Of a stretch of DNA of 64,000 nt, positions 28,145 through 37,169 are shown piece after piece. Made by a program: the position numbers and the translations under genes. The notes below the pieces were generated by a model, which saw only the letters and a list, made by a program, of their open reading frames with translations, did not search any database and was not told where the DNA came from. Location: positions 112,037 to 176,036 of the forward strand of contig JAHDGJ010000008.1 of assembly GCA_020627705.1 (NCBI GenBank), in the 5' to 3' direction. Origin of the DNA: Saprospiraceae bacterium. Its GTDB lineage: Bacteria; Bacteroidota; Bacteroidia; Chitinophagales; Saprospiraceae. The first letter of the stretch is position 1; each line of letters starts with the position of its first letter.

Positions 28145-28699
28145 TTAAGCAGGAATCTTATGATTTATAGGGCGTAAAAGCCCTGGTTCAATTTCGATTT
28201 GCAACTGAATCCCAATATGATTGAGGTTCACAGCAAATCGATTTTTATTTTTCTTTTCAATGAGTCTACCTTTCAAACCCGTAAGCGAACCGGCTACCAC
28301 CTCGACCTCTTGGCCTTCAATCCAATCTATTGCCTCAGAGGTAATAGATTCTTGATATTCCCCAACGATTCGTTTTAATAGATTAATTTCTTCTTCTGGT
28401 ATTGAAATCAGATTCTTTCGAATTTTCACAAAATTCATTACATACTCCGTTTGAAGTACTTTGAGATAGTTGTCTTTGGTAATCTTTACAAAAACATATG
28501 AGTTGATTAAAGGAACTTGATATTTCTTTATTTTGCTCGTATATTTTTTAGTGACATTGAGCAGAGGAAGGTAAGCTTCAATGTTTTTTGATTTCAAATT
28601 ATCAACAATGTATTTTTCGCATTTATACTTCGTATAAACGGCAAACCATTTAGGTTGATCCTTAGACAAATGATTGATATGTTCGGTGGTTTTAGACAT
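28145..28699 (-). CDS. NusG-family transcription antiterminator (UpxY-like)
   Basis: A 184-residue NusG paralogue. The NGN domain begins WFAVYTKYKCEKYIVDNLKSKNIEAYLP near residue 17, and a KOW-like domain follows near 125 (GQEVEVVAGSLTGLKGRLIE). In Bacteroides, UpxY proteins encoded at the head of capsule operons prevent premature termination of that operon; the same position here supports this role. The ATG at 28699 gives the normal N-terminus and overlaps the stop of the upstream regulator by 8 bp. A longer frame to 28762 runs into that gene and is rejected. Confidence 0.88.
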   Translation of the reverse strand: MSKTTEHINHLSKDQPKWFAVYTKYKCEKYIVDNLKSKNIEAYLPLLNVTKKYTSKIKKYQVPLINSYVFVKITKDNYLKVLQTEYVMNFVKIRKNLISIPEEEINLLKRIVGEYQESITSEAIDWIEGQEVEVVAGSLTGLKGRLIEKKNKNRFAVNLNHIGIQLQIEIEPGLLRPINHKIPA

Positions 28700-29219
28700 T
28701 TTCCCAAAGCAACAATGGATCAGCATCTCTAGAGGCCCAATTGATTTCATCATTTGTTTCAAAAATCACAAACCTTATTTTTCTTCCGATCAGCTTTTCT
28801 ACTTTTTTACAAAGTTCTAGTAGATACCTATGATTAATGTTTCCAACGAAGGTTAGATCTATAATTTGACTATTAAGACCTTTAGCAAACTCCCCAGTAA
28901 CATATACTTTTTGAACATCACCCATCCTGGTGATGACTTGATTAATTATTCGGTCAAATCCTATTTGTTTGAGAACAATGTTGTGTACTTCGTTAAAAAG
29001 TGGATGATTTTTGTTGGCTTGAAAAAACTTTTTATTGCCTTCTGTATAAGAGCGGAGCATGCCAGCTTTTTCAAAACGATTCAATTCTAAGCGGATTGCA
29101 TTAGAAGATTCGCCGAATTCTTGTTCCAAACCCCTTAAATACCCTTTGGTGTTGCCATTGAGAAAAAACTTCAATAGCATTTTGACCCGAGTTTTAGAAG
29201 AAATAAGTGTTTCTATCAT
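28692..29219 (-). CDS. Winged-helix regulator with nucleotidyltransferase-like domain
   Basis: A 175-residue protein. Residues 1-70 look like an ArsR/MarR-type winged helix (SSKTRVKMLLKFFLN, ESSNAIRLELNRFEKAGML). The rest resembles a nucleotidyltransferase fold without obvious catalytic GS/DxD residues (VYVTGEFAKGLNSQIIDLTFVG). Proteins of this type commonly stand first in Bacteroidota polysaccharide operons, which fits here. It probably senses something and controls the operon; the ligand is unknown. The ATG at 29219 is chosen over a TTG three codons upstream. A dyad overlapping the likely promoter (29240-29258) may be its own operator. Confidence 0.75.
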   Translation of the reverse strand: MIETLISSKTRVKMLLKFFLNGNTKGYLRGLEQEFGESSNAIRLELNRFEKAGMLRSYTEGNKKFFQANKNHPLFNEVHNIVLKQIGFDRIINQVITRMGDVQKVYVTGEFAKGLNSQIIDLTFVGNINHRYLLELCKKVEKLIGRKIRFVIFETNDEINWASRDADPLLLWENV

Positions 29220-29239
29220 TTTTGCCAATCAGACATTAA

Positions 29240-29258
29240 TGAGTAACAAAATTACTCA
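29240..29258 (-). promoter_or_regulatory. Perfect dyad overlapping candidate -7 box of the polysaccharide operon
   Basis: TGAGTAA-N5-TTACTCA is a perfect 7-bp inverted repeat 21-39 bp upstream of the first operon gene. Read on the minus strand it contains TAATTTTG (29247-29254), matching the Bacteroidota -7 consensus TAnnTTTG. A TTG at the expected -33 site is 26 bp away, slightly beyond the usual spacing, so the promoter call is tentative. A dyad over the -7 box would suit a repressor. Confidence 0.45.
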
Positions 29259-29306
29259 ATTAATAGACACATTTTAAACTCAAAGTCACTATTTGAAGCG
29301 AATAAA

Positions 29307-31121
29307 TTAATAGTCAATCTTCAAATTTGACACATTGGCGCGGATTCCACCTCCAAAATAGGTGGTTTGAAGGTCCAAAGCATTGTCTTGACTGTCTTTG
29401 TTGCGATATAAAAAATGGAGATCGAAGTAATAGTTATGAAAGAATTCATACGATATATCTACTCCTAATTGCAATACTTGAGTAGCTATTCCTTGGCCTA
29501 TAGTGTTATTATAGATCGAAGGTTTTAGGTCAGAAGTAACCAAAACATCGTTGCCATAATTTATATCCATGGTGCTTTCTCCGTAATCTGCCATTAACAA
29601 TCGACCATTTATTAAAAGTTTTGGTGTAATTGGATAGCGTGCGGTCATTACGAATTCTTTGAAATTTGCTCCCAAAGGATGTGCCAAGGGCTGGCTATAA
29701 TGTGAGTAATTGGAGACAGTAAGTTTAGGAAAATTCTCGAGTTCTCTGCTTTGCCCATAAGTATATGGTCGGACGATGTTGTACTCTGCTTGAAGATCTA
29801 AGTGATCAATACCCAAGGCATCAATGTATTTTAATCCTAATTGAGCACCGTACTTGTTGGCCCACCAACCAGACCGGTCTTGAATTTCACTGAGTTTAAA
29901 TTCATCTATTATTACCTGACCGTATAATGACAAGCGATTCATTAAGTCCCATTTTCCATTCAGGCCAATCAGGACATTATCAGGACTATCTATAAACGCT
30001 TCAACTGTTCTATAAAGAATTATGGGATTTAGGTATTGCAATTCGAAGTGATTTTCTCGAGAAAACATCACAGTTTCGAATAATCCCAATTCGACGTTTT
30101 TTCTTGGCTTAAAACTTAAATAGTGGCCAGCCATGTATTTTTTGGGAAGCAATTCATCCAGAGGGTTGGCTCTGCTGCTAATTGGAGCAAGTTCAGCAAA
30201 GATGTTTTCGTAATGAAATTTCCAAACCTTAGTGCTAAATTTTAGATAGAAGTAGTTGTTGGCATAGTTGGATAAGAGCAAAGAGTTGTAGCCGTTGCCG
30301 ATAAAATGACTGTTGTGACCCAATTCTATGGCGACATGTTTCGAAACATGAAAACCAACATATGCCTGAGAATTGGGAAAATCATATCCAGAAAATTTAT
30401 CACTAACCCCACTGTTGAAGTCTTTATATGAACCAAAGCCAGGAATTGCTTGATACCTAGCAATTCTTTCTTCGATGAAATCATTAAAATTTCCTTGCGT
30501 CTCGTAGAGATTCGTGTAGAAATAGACTTTTTTGTCTATCAGTCCTCTTAATTCGATTCCACGTGTATTTTGAAAAATAATATCCTCATTGTCATCCACA
30601 TCTTTTCCAAATTTGACGTTAACTACAGGATTTATTTTCAAAGCAAAAGCATCACTGTTTATCTCGTAAAAATTGGCTGGTGTTTTGAAAAAGTGTTTTA
30701 ACACAGGTTTTCGCGTACGAATATCTGACCCGAGTATTTCTTGTTTTTCTTGTGCGGAATTTGAGTAAGTATAAAACAAACTGTCTACATATTCTTTTTT
30801 GCTTTCGGGTCTGGAGCTTTGAGACAAATTGGAGTCAGATGGATTACTAAATTCATTGCTGTCATCAAGAATGTATTGTATATCTCTTAGGTCTTGTGCA
30901 CTAAGGTTCGTCGCATTCGCTCTAACTTTTAAAACATATTCAACAAGATCTTTTCTGGAATATTCTTTAAGAGAAGAGTGAATCGGAGACTCAATTCCTG
31001 TTTTAATTTCTAAACGATCATGAATAGCAATGGCTGGATTTCCTTTATTCACATAACTGGATTGGCCAATAACAGAAATGGTCGATATGAAAAGAACAAT
31101 TGAAATAGATAATAGTCGCAT
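29307..31121 (-). CDS. RemB/Wzi-like outer-membrane beta-barrel protein
   Basis: A 604-residue exported protein. After a signal peptide (residues 1-20) and a helical segment, the C-terminal two thirds consist of alternating beta strands. These include AIELGHNSHFIGNGYNSLLLSNYANNYFYLKF, a pattern shared by gliding motility protein RemB and capsule-assembly protein Wzi families. It probably forms an outer-membrane barrel that either anchors capsule or supports gliding. Its position directly upstream of the polysaccharide operon favours a Wzi-like role; I cannot choose between the two from sequence alone. The ATG at 31121 is preferred over GTG at 31127. Confidence 0.72.
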   Translation of the reverse strand: MRLLSISIVLFISTISVIGQSSYVNKGNPAIAIHDRLEIKTGIESPIHSSLKEYSRKDLVEYVLKVRANATNLSAQDLRDIQYILDDSNEFSNPSDSNLSQSSRPESKKEYVDSLFYTYSNSAQEKQEILGSDIRTRKPVLKHFFKTPANFYEINSDAFALKINPVVNVKFGKDVDDNEDIIFQNTRGIELRGLIDKKVYFYTNLYETQGNFNDFIEERIARYQAIPGFGSYKDFNSGVSDKFSGYDFPNSQAYVGFHVSKHVAIELGHNSHFIGNGYNSLLLSNYANNYFYLKFSTKVWKFHYENIFAELAPISSRANPLDELLPKKYMAGHYLSFKPRKNVELGLFETVMFSRENHFELQYLNPIILYRTVEAFIDSPDNVLIGLNGKWDLMNRLSLYGQVIIDEFKLSEIQDRSGWWANKYGAQLGLKYIDALGIDHLDLQAEYNIVRPYTYGQSRELENFPKLTVSNYSHYSQPLAHPLGANFKEFVMTARYPITPKLLINGRLLMADYGESTMDINYGNDVLVTSDLKPSIYNNTIGQGIATQVLQLGVDISYEFFHNYYFDLHFLYRNKDSQDNALDLQTTYFGGGIRANVSNLKIDY

Positions 31122-31140
31122 TGTCACAATATTCTAGATG

Positions 31141-32202
31141 TTAGACGATAAAATTTAATAAAGCCTCTTTTATCTGAGTATTAAAAGTCTGTCCTTGATC
31201 AAATAAAAATTCTACTTTAATTGGAAGTGCAAATATGGGGAGATTCTTTTCAAGAATAAATTTTGATTGCAATTGAAGCCTAATCGCATCTTTTTCTGTA
31301 GTAAGGATAATGGCGTTTTCTGTTTTGTTTTCGGTGTAGACCTTTAGCAAGTATTCCATGTCTTTTGTTGAATACAAATGGTGGTCTTCATATTCTAGAT
31401 TAATTATGTCTGAGCTTATCGTTTTTAAATGATCTAGTAAATATGAGCTGCTCGCAATGGCAGATATGAGTATAATACGTGTAGTGCTGGTGAGATTTGT
31501 TCGAATGGACTGATTCAATATGTGATAGGGCTGATTATAAACATACCTTGAAAACAAAAGAAGTTGATGGCCCAAAGGATTTAGACTTGCTTTTATTTCG
31601 AGCATATTTTGATAGTCAAAATCAACTGGACATTTACTTACTATTACGATATCCGCTCTTTTTGCAGAGTCAATGGGTTCTCGAAGTCTCCCCGCGGGAA
31701 GTAGAATATCGTGACTGTACAAATCATATGCCGGTGTAATTAAGATATTAATATGTGGCTTGACGGATCTATGTTGAAAAGCGTCATCCAGAATAATGGC
31801 TTGCAGCTTAGGCTTAATCTTAAGCATTTGAGGAATCCCTAAAGCTCTGCTTTCGGAAACGGCAACTTCAATATTTGGATGTTTTCTTTTAAACTGCACA
31901 GGTTCGTCCCCAGAATGAATGGCCGTATCTTTTCTTAAAACGTTCCTAAACCCTTTAGTTTTTCTTTTATATCCTCTGCTTAGCACCCCTATGTCCAGAT
32001 AATTGTTCAAAAATTGAATGAGATATTCAACATGTGGCGTTTTGCCTGCTCCACCAACGCTAAGGTTGCCCACTGATATTATCGGAATACTAAATTCAGT
32101 CTCTTTGAGCAAACCTGTATCATAAAAAATATTTCTAAGATTTATGAAGAATCCATAAACCAAAGAGAAAGGGAGTAAGAGAAGTTTTGCGAATTTGTTC
32201 AC
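31141..32202 (-). CDS. lpxK: Tetraacyldisaccharide 4'-kinase
   Basis: A 353-residue lipid A kinase adding the 4'-phosphate at the inner membrane. The N-terminus has a hydrophobic membrane-associating helix (LLLLPFSLVYGFFINLRN). SVGNLSVGGAGKTPHVEYL (near 45) is the P-loop, VLSRGYKRKTKGF follows, and LDDAFQHRSVKPHINI near 140 is the family signature. The only start preserving the N-terminus is GTG at 32202. Confidence 0.93.
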   Translation of the reverse strand: MNKFAKLLLLPFSLVYGFFINLRNIFYDTGLLKETEFSIPIISVGNLSVGGAGKTPHVEYLIQFLNNYLDIGVLSRGYKRKTKGFRNVLRKDTAIHSGDEPVQFKRKHPNIEVAVSESRALGIPQMLKIKPKLQAIILDDAFQHRSVKPHINILITPAYDLYSHDILLPAGRLREPIDSAKRADIVIVSKCPVDFDYQNMLEIKASLNPLGHQLLLFSRYVYNQPYHILNQSIRTNLTSTTRIILISAIASSSYLLDHLKTISSDIINLEYEDHHLYSTKDMEYLLKVYTENKTENAIILTTEKDAIRLQLQSKFILEKNLPIFALPIKVEFLFDQGQTFNTQIKEALLNFIV

Positions 32203-32270
32203 GCAGAACGAATTAATTATTTGATGACCAACTTAGCAAACAGTGAATGCTTTTGGCCAGTTGTTTTTTT

Positions 32271-32296
32271 CAAAGATAGAACAGCCTTGGATTCAA
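32271..32296 (-). promoter_or_regulatory. Candidate promoter for lpxK
   Basis: On the minus strand TATCTTTG (32271-32278) matches the -7 consensus TAnnTTTG and TTG lies at 32294-32296. The 15-bp spacing is shorter than the usual 17-23. It lies in the 137-bp gap between folA and lpxK; nothing else was recognised in that gap. Confidence 0.3.
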
Positions 32297-32339
32297 TGTA
32301 TGGGGAATTGAATTAGATACTGTATATGCTTGAAATTTT

Positions 32340-32831
32340 TTATTTTCTAGTAAACACTTTAAAGGTATAGTCAAAGTCATTTTTAGCATCTTTAAGATGC
32401 TTTTCTTCCGAAAGCTGATTCCAGTCAAGCGGATCTAGTTTATCAAAATATACATCACCATCTACCTCTACCTCTACTTCGGTTAAGTATACTTTATCCC
32501 AAAGCGACCTGGATTGATCGTATATTTTTCCGCCTCCGATAATAAAACATTCAGACTCTCCATTATCATGCGCAATTTGAAGACCTTCTTCAATACTGTG
32601 AGCCACCAATATGTTGCTTGACATAAAATAAGGATCTCGAGTAAGTACAATATTGGTTCGATTAGGAAGAGGTCTTCCGATAGACTGGTAACATTTACGA
32701 CCCATCACAATATGGTGACCAGAAGTAATTTTTTTAAAATACTTCAAATCTGCAGGCAGGTACCAAGGAATGTCATTGTCTTTTCCAATGACTCCATTTT
32801 TCGAAGTGGCTACAATACAAGAAATGAGCAT
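32340..32831 (-). CDS. folA: Dihydrofolate reductase
   Basis: A 163-residue enzyme of standard length that reduces dihydrofolate with NADPH. Visible motifs are IVATSKNGVIGKDNDIPWYLPADLKYFKKIT (active-site WxLPxD loop) and IVMGRKCYQSIGRPLPNRTNIVLTRD (NADPH binding), with ECFIIGGGKIYD near 97. It lies 2 bp after mrdA in the same direction, where rodA is often found in other genomes. Confidence 0.96.
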   Translation of the reverse strand: MLISCIVATSKNGVIGKDNDIPWYLPADLKYFKKITSGHHIVMGRKCYQSIGRPLPNRTNIVLTRDPYFMSSNILVAHSIEEGLQIAHDNGESECFIIGGGKIYDQSRSLWDKVYLTEVEVEVDGDVYFDKLDPLDWNQLSEEKHLKDAKNDFDYTFKVFTRK

Positions 32832-32833
32832 AA

Positions 32834-34687
32834 TTACGGATTGGAGATTAAATCAAGATTTAACATATAGGATTCTAGGTTTTGCCTGTACGGCGAGATT
32901 TCTTTATTAAGGTATTTTTCCATTATCAAACTAGCTATTGGCGCTGCAACACTTCCACCAAATCCAGCATTTTCAACATACACGGCAATGGCTATTTTCG
33001 GATCATCTACTGGAGCAAAAGCAAAATAAACAGAATGATCTTTTCCGTGAGGATTTTGCGAAGTTCCTGTTTTACCGGCCGAAACGACACCTGGAATTTT
33101 TGCATTTGGTGCGGTTCCAGAAGTGATTACTTTTTGCATCCCCCAAATTACAGGATCAAAATATTTTTGATCAATGCTAACACGCTTTTCTTTTTTGAAG
33201 GCCGGATCAAAGCTTCTGGATTTTTCATTTATAAAATGAGGTGTGAAGTAAAACCCACGATTGGCTAAGATAACGGCAAGATTAGCCATTTGCATAGTGG
33301 TTAATTGGAGTTCGCCTTGACCAATACCGAGGGAAAGGATATAGGTGGATTTCCAACCGTTTCTGACATAATTGTATTGTCTGTCATAATATTCAGGAGT
33401 GGGAATAAACCCTTCGCTTTCGTGAGAATAGTCAATTCCCAATTTTGTTCCTAACCCAAATTCCTCCAAATAGGTATCTAATTCTTGCAAACCTGAACCA
33501 GGATTGTGGTACCCGTTTTTCTCAATAAACTCCCTCATTAATTGGTAGTAATACGTATTGCAAGAGTGTTGAATTGCGGTTGCAATATTGCGCGCGGGAG
33601 GATGGCTGTGGCATTTTTGACTAAATCCTTTTTTCTTATTTATCACATATTCTCCATCACAAGCTATCATTCTACCTGGCCAGGCAATTTGTTCTTGCAT
33701 GGCTATTAAAGAAAAGATGGGTTTGAAGATCGAACCTGGAGGGTATTTGGCAAGTACCGTACGATCCATTAAGGGTTTGTTTACTTTATTAATGCTGTCG
33801 TTTAACAATGCATCGAAAGCTTTTCCTCTCCCTCTTTCCAAATTCATCAAATTAGGATCATACGTAGGAGCGCTTAAACAGGTTAAAATTTCACCAGTAG
33901 AAGGTTCTATCGCCACAATACTTCCCCTTTTCATATACATCAATGATTCTGCATATTCTTGAAGACTTTGATCAATAGTGGTATAAAGATCTTGTCCTGA
34001 CACAGCCATAGAATCTAATTGTCCATCATTATAGGGCCCTACTTCTCTGCCTAGATTATCTTTAGTTACATACTTTATACCTTTCTGACCTTTTAAGGCT
34101 TTTTCGTAATACTTTTCTAATCCAGTTTGTCCAATAAAATCACCCGGCTGATAATTTCCGTTGTAATTTTTTATGTCACTGCTGTTTACTTCACCTAAAT
34201 ACCCAAGTACATGGGCTGCGTTTTTAAAAGGGTAGGCTCTTATGTTCTTTTTTCTAGGATAAAACCCAGGGAACTGAAAAAGATGCTCTTGAAATCTGGC
34301 AAAGGTTTCAGGTTTTATTTTTGAAAGGAATACAAAAGGAATGGATTTGTTAAACTGAGGACTAGACCAATTTTTATTTAAGTATTCTTCAAATTGATCT
34401 TTGCTAATGTCTAGCAAATTGCAAAACAAAAGAGTATCCATTTTAGGATCAATTTTGTTGTACACTACATTAAGGTCATATACAGTAAAATTATTAACCA
34501 ACAACTTTTCGTTTCGATCAAAAATTAAACCACGACTGGGATAAATGATCTGTTGATCTATCGCTGTGGAGGCTCCGCGGTTTCTATACTTATCGCTCAC
34601 AAGTTGAAGTTGTGCAGTTTTAATGATCAGCAAAAGTGTAAGTGCAGAAACAACGAAGAGAATAATATGAAACCTAGATAATTTAAT
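32834..34687 (-). CDS. mrdA: Penicillin-binding protein 2 (elongasome transpeptidase), probable ATT start
   Basis: A class B PBP cross-linking peptidoglycan during elongation. Transpeptidase motifs are intact: SxxK in PPGSIFKP, SxN in QHSCNTYYY and KTG in AGKTGTSQNP. The first ATG/GTG/TTG codon in frame is TTG at 34633, which would cut off most of the N-terminal membrane anchor. Reading upstream, an ATT at 34687 gives KLSRFHIILFVV and a complete anchor, 4 bp after the mreD stop. I therefore propose an ATT start (617 aa). The alternatives are a truncated protein from TTG or a sequence error. Confidence 0.85.
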   Translation of the reverse strand: MKLSRFHIILFVVSALTLLLIIKTAQLQLVSDKYRNRGASTAIDQQIIYPSRGLIFDRNEKLLVNNFTVYDLNVVYNKIDPKMDTLLFCNLLDISKDQFEEYLNKNWSSPQFNKSIPFVFLSKIKPETFARFQEHLFQFPGFYPRKKNIRAYPFKNAAHVLGYLGEVNSSDIKNYNGNYQPGDFIGQTGLEKYYEKALKGQKGIKYVTKDNLGREVGPYNDGQLDSMAVSGQDLYTTIDQSLQEYAESLMYMKRGSIVAIEPSTGEILTCLSAPTYDPNLMNLERGRGKAFDALLNDSINKVNKPLMDRTVLAKYPPGSIFKPIFSLIAMQEQIAWPGRMIACDGEYVINKKKGFSQKCHSHPPARNIATAIQHSCNTYYYQLMREFIEKNGYHNPGSGLQELDTYLEEFGLGTKLGIDYSHESEGFIPTPEYYDRQYNYVRNGWKSTYILSLGIGQGELQLTTMQMANLAVILANRGFYFTPHFINEKSRSFDPAFKKEKRVSIDQKYFDPVIWGMQKVITSGTAPNAKIPGVVSAGKTGTSQNPHGKDHSVYFAFAPVDDPKIAIAVYVENAGFGGSVAAPIASLIMEKYLNKEISPYRQNLESYMLNLDLISNP

Positions 34688-34691
34688 TTCC

Positions 34692-35213
34692 TTAGTGTTT
34701 AGGGTTGTAAATAATGAGTATTAAAAATATAAGTATATAGGATACAATGAAAGAACTTATAATTCTCAGTAATATTTCTTTGAAATACACAAACGAAAAA
34801 GCCTCTACACTAAAATACCAAGAGAAGTGAAAGAGCAAAAGTAGAGCCACATACCCCAAGAGCCAGGGCATCCTCATGTTTTTAAAATTAATTGCACCAT
34901 CAACTTTGTACCCTTCAATGGGTTCCAATAATTGAAGGATATATTTTCTAACAAATGCAGTAGCCGTTAGAGCACTTGCATGTATTCCTGGTGAGTCAAA
35001 GAAAAAATCAATAAAAAGTCCCGAAAAGAATCCCAAACATATTGTTAGTGGTCGCGGTGTGTTGAGTGGCAAGAGGAATATTGGGACAGCATAAATGAAA
35101 ATGTGTGCATAATTAAAAGAACCAAAATTTAAATCAATTCTATTAAGAACAATTACTTGAAGTAATAGGAAAATGAAAAAGCGAACGATATGGTGTACTA
35201 GCGTACTATTCAT
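34692..35213 (-). CDS. mreD: Rod shape-determining protein MreD
   Basis: A 173-residue integral membrane protein with five or six hydrophobic helices (for example HIFIYAVPIFLLP and TICLGFFSGLFIDFFFDSPG), matching MreD size and topology. It is part of the elongasome with MreC, MreB and PBP2. The ATG at 35213 overlaps the mreC stop by 8 bp; a TTG two codons upstream is less likely. Confidence 0.85.
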   Translation of the reverse strand: MNSTLVHHIVRFFIFLLLQVIVLNRIDLNFGSFNYAHIFIYAVPIFLLPLNTPRPLTICLGFFSGLFIDFFFDSPGIHASALTATAFVRKYILQLLEPIEGYKVDGAINFKNMRMPWLLGYVALLLLFHFSWYFSVEAFSFVYFKEILLRIISSFIVSYILIFLILIIYNPKH

Positions 35214-36018
35214 TTTCAATGGTTAAAGAATCGACTTCTGTTTTAAAAATACTGTTTATGACATATGCTTCATTAGCCACATTGAAGTCTTCGAATAATT
35301 TGATTTTTGTTAAAAACATTTCTCCACCAGGCTCAATTTTAAAATCTGCAATGGAGCCAACGGCAATTCCTTTAGGAAAAATCGTAGAGTAGCCACTAGT
35401 AACAATGGTGTCACCTATATTGAGTTGTGCATATTTCCTTATGGCATGAAGGGTAGCATATTGAGGATCTCCAGTATCCCAAATTAAGTAGCCATGATGA
35501 TTTTGATTTGCTAAAGAAACACTGATACGTGATTGGGAATGTAATATGCTTAGAACAGAAGAATAATTTTGAGAAGTTTGGTTGACTAAGCCTAAAACAC
35601 CGTTTGGACCTATCACACCCATGCCTTTTTTAATTCCATCTTTTTCTCCTTTGCATAGGGTAAGATGATTGTTTCTTAAGTCCAAAGATTTTGCGCAAAT
35701 TTTGGAAGGAATAATGCTATACTTATCGGCAAAGGTATCTACTTGATTAGATGATCTTTCTACTCGAATATTTAAAATTTCTTGAAGCAGTTTTGCATTT
35801 TCTTTCCTTAACGCTTCGTTTTCTTCATCTAAAGAAAAGAAACTAGAAACTTTATTGGACTGTTCGTTTATATAACCCGAAAACAAATTCGAGCTATTGA
35901 TGAATATCGATTTTTGTTTTTCATTATATGAAGTAATGAGCCAAAAACAAGTGATTTGAAAGAAGAGAAATAAAAAGAAGGGTCCATATTTGACTATAAA
36001 GAGTAGTATATTTCTCAT
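35206..36018 (-). CDS. mreC: Rod shape-determining protein MreC
   Basis: A 270-residue bitopic protein. One N-terminal transmembrane helix (about 10-28) is followed by a coiled coil (LDEENEALRKENAKLLQEILNI, around 62-85) and the beta-rich periplasmic MreC domain (KGMGVIGPNGVLGLV, ISVSLANQNHHGYLIW). It links cytoplasmic MreB filaments to the periplasmic wall machinery. It lies 15 bp downstream of mreB. Confidence 0.93.
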   Translation of the reverse strand: MRNILLFIVKYGPFFLFLFFQITCFWLITSYNEKQKSIFINSSNLFSGYINEQSNKVSSFFSLDEENEALRKENAKLLQEILNIRVERSSNQVDTFADKYSIIPSKICAKSLDLRNNHLTLCKGEKDGIKKGMGVIGPNGVLGLVNQTSQNYSSVLSILHSQSRISVSLANQNHHGYLIWDTGDPQYATLHAIRKYAQLNIGDTIVTSGYSTIFPKGIAVGSIADFKIEPGGEMFLTKIKLFEDFNVANEAYVINSIFKTEVDSLTIENE

Positions 36019-36033
36019 AGCCGTTTAGTAGTA

Positions 36034-37065
36034 TCAGATACTTTTTCTATCAATAAGAAACGAGTATTCTTTTGTGTTTTTTAATGCCAAACCAGTACCT
36101 CTAACCACTGCTGTAAGCGGGTCTTCCGCAATATGTACTGGGAGTTTGGTTTTTCTAGATATTCGGACATCTAAGCCTCTTAAAAGTGCTCCTCCTCCCG
36201 TTAGGAATAGCCCTCTTTTGTAGATGTCAGAGGCTAATTCCGGTGGCGTGTCTTCAAGTGCCTTAAGAACGGCCTCTTCTATTTTAGAGATGGATTTATC
36301 TAAACACTCGGCTATTTCCACGTGCGAGCACAAAATTTGTTTTGGAATACCAGTGAGCAAATCCCTTCCATTGACTGGAAATTTCTCTGGTGGATTTTCT
36401 AAGTCTTTTAAAGCCGAACCTACATTTATTTTTACTAATTCTGCAGTTCGTTCACCTATAAGAAGGTTATGTTTTTTACGCATATGATCGATTACATCCA
36501 TAGTAAATTCGTCTCCAGCAACACGAATTGATTGGTCGGTTACTATTCCAGAAAGTGCGATTACTGCAATTTCGGTCGTACCACCTCCGATATCAATTAT
36601 CATATTTCCTTGTGGAGCTTGAACATCTAAGCCGATACCAAGAGCTGCTGCCATAGGTTCGTGAATTAGATAGGTTTCTTTGGAGTCTACATGATCGGCA
36701 GAGTCAAAAACAGCCCTTTTTTCCACTTCTGTAATTCCTGATGGAATGCATATAACCATTTTGAGGTGAGAAAAGAATTTTCTTTTATCACCAATCATTT
36801 TGATTAACTCCATAATCAAACTCTCAGCTGCTTGAAAATCCGCAATAACGCCATCCTTAAGCGGACGGACAGTTTTGATGTTTTCATGTGTTTTGCCATG
36901 CATTTGCATTGCCTTGTCACCGACAGCAATAACTTCTTTTGTACTACGATCTATGGCAACAATAGAGGGTTGATCGATAACAACCTTATCGTTTTGTAGG
37001 ATTAGGGTATTTGCAGTGCCCAAATCCACGGCTAATTCTTGTGTGAAAAAACTAAACAGTTTCAT
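36034..37065 (-). CDS. mreB: Rod shape-determining protein MreB (actin-like)
   Basis: A 343-residue actin-fold ATPase. Phosphate 1 is DLGTANTLI at residues 15-23, phosphate 2 is IDIGGGTTEIAVIA near 160, and the adenosine motif is LTGGGALLRGLD near 290. It polymerises under the membrane and organises lateral wall synthesis. It starts the mreB-mreC-mreD-mrdA-folA run; ATG at 37065. Confidence 0.97.
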   Translation of the reverse strand: MKLFSFFTQELAVDLGTANTLILQNDKVVIDQPSIVAIDRSTKEVIAVGDKAMQMHGKTHENIKTVRPLKDGVIADFQAAESLIMELIKMIGDKRKFFSHLKMVICIPSGITEVEKRAVFDSADHVDSKETYLIHEPMAAALGIGLDVQAPQGNMIIDIGGGTTEIAVIALSGIVTDQSIRVAGDEFTMDVIDHMRKKHNLLIGERTAELVKINVGSALKDLENPPEKFPVNGRDLLTGIPKQILCSHVEIAECLDKSISKIEEAVLKALEDTPPELASDIYKRGLFLTGGGALLRGLDVRISRKTKLPVHIAEDPLTAVVRGTGLALKNTKEYSFLIDRKSI

Positions 37066-37169
37066 TCTCCTCTGTGGGATTTATAGATAATCGGTTAAGT
37101 AGAACACGGGATTGAGTGCCCAAAAATAACCAATCTTATAATAAGCAACAATGATGCCCAAATAATACT

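Noticed and set aside
32882..33268. 128-codon plus-strand ORF inside mrdA
   Set aside because: Antisense to conserved transpeptidase motifs; no independent support.
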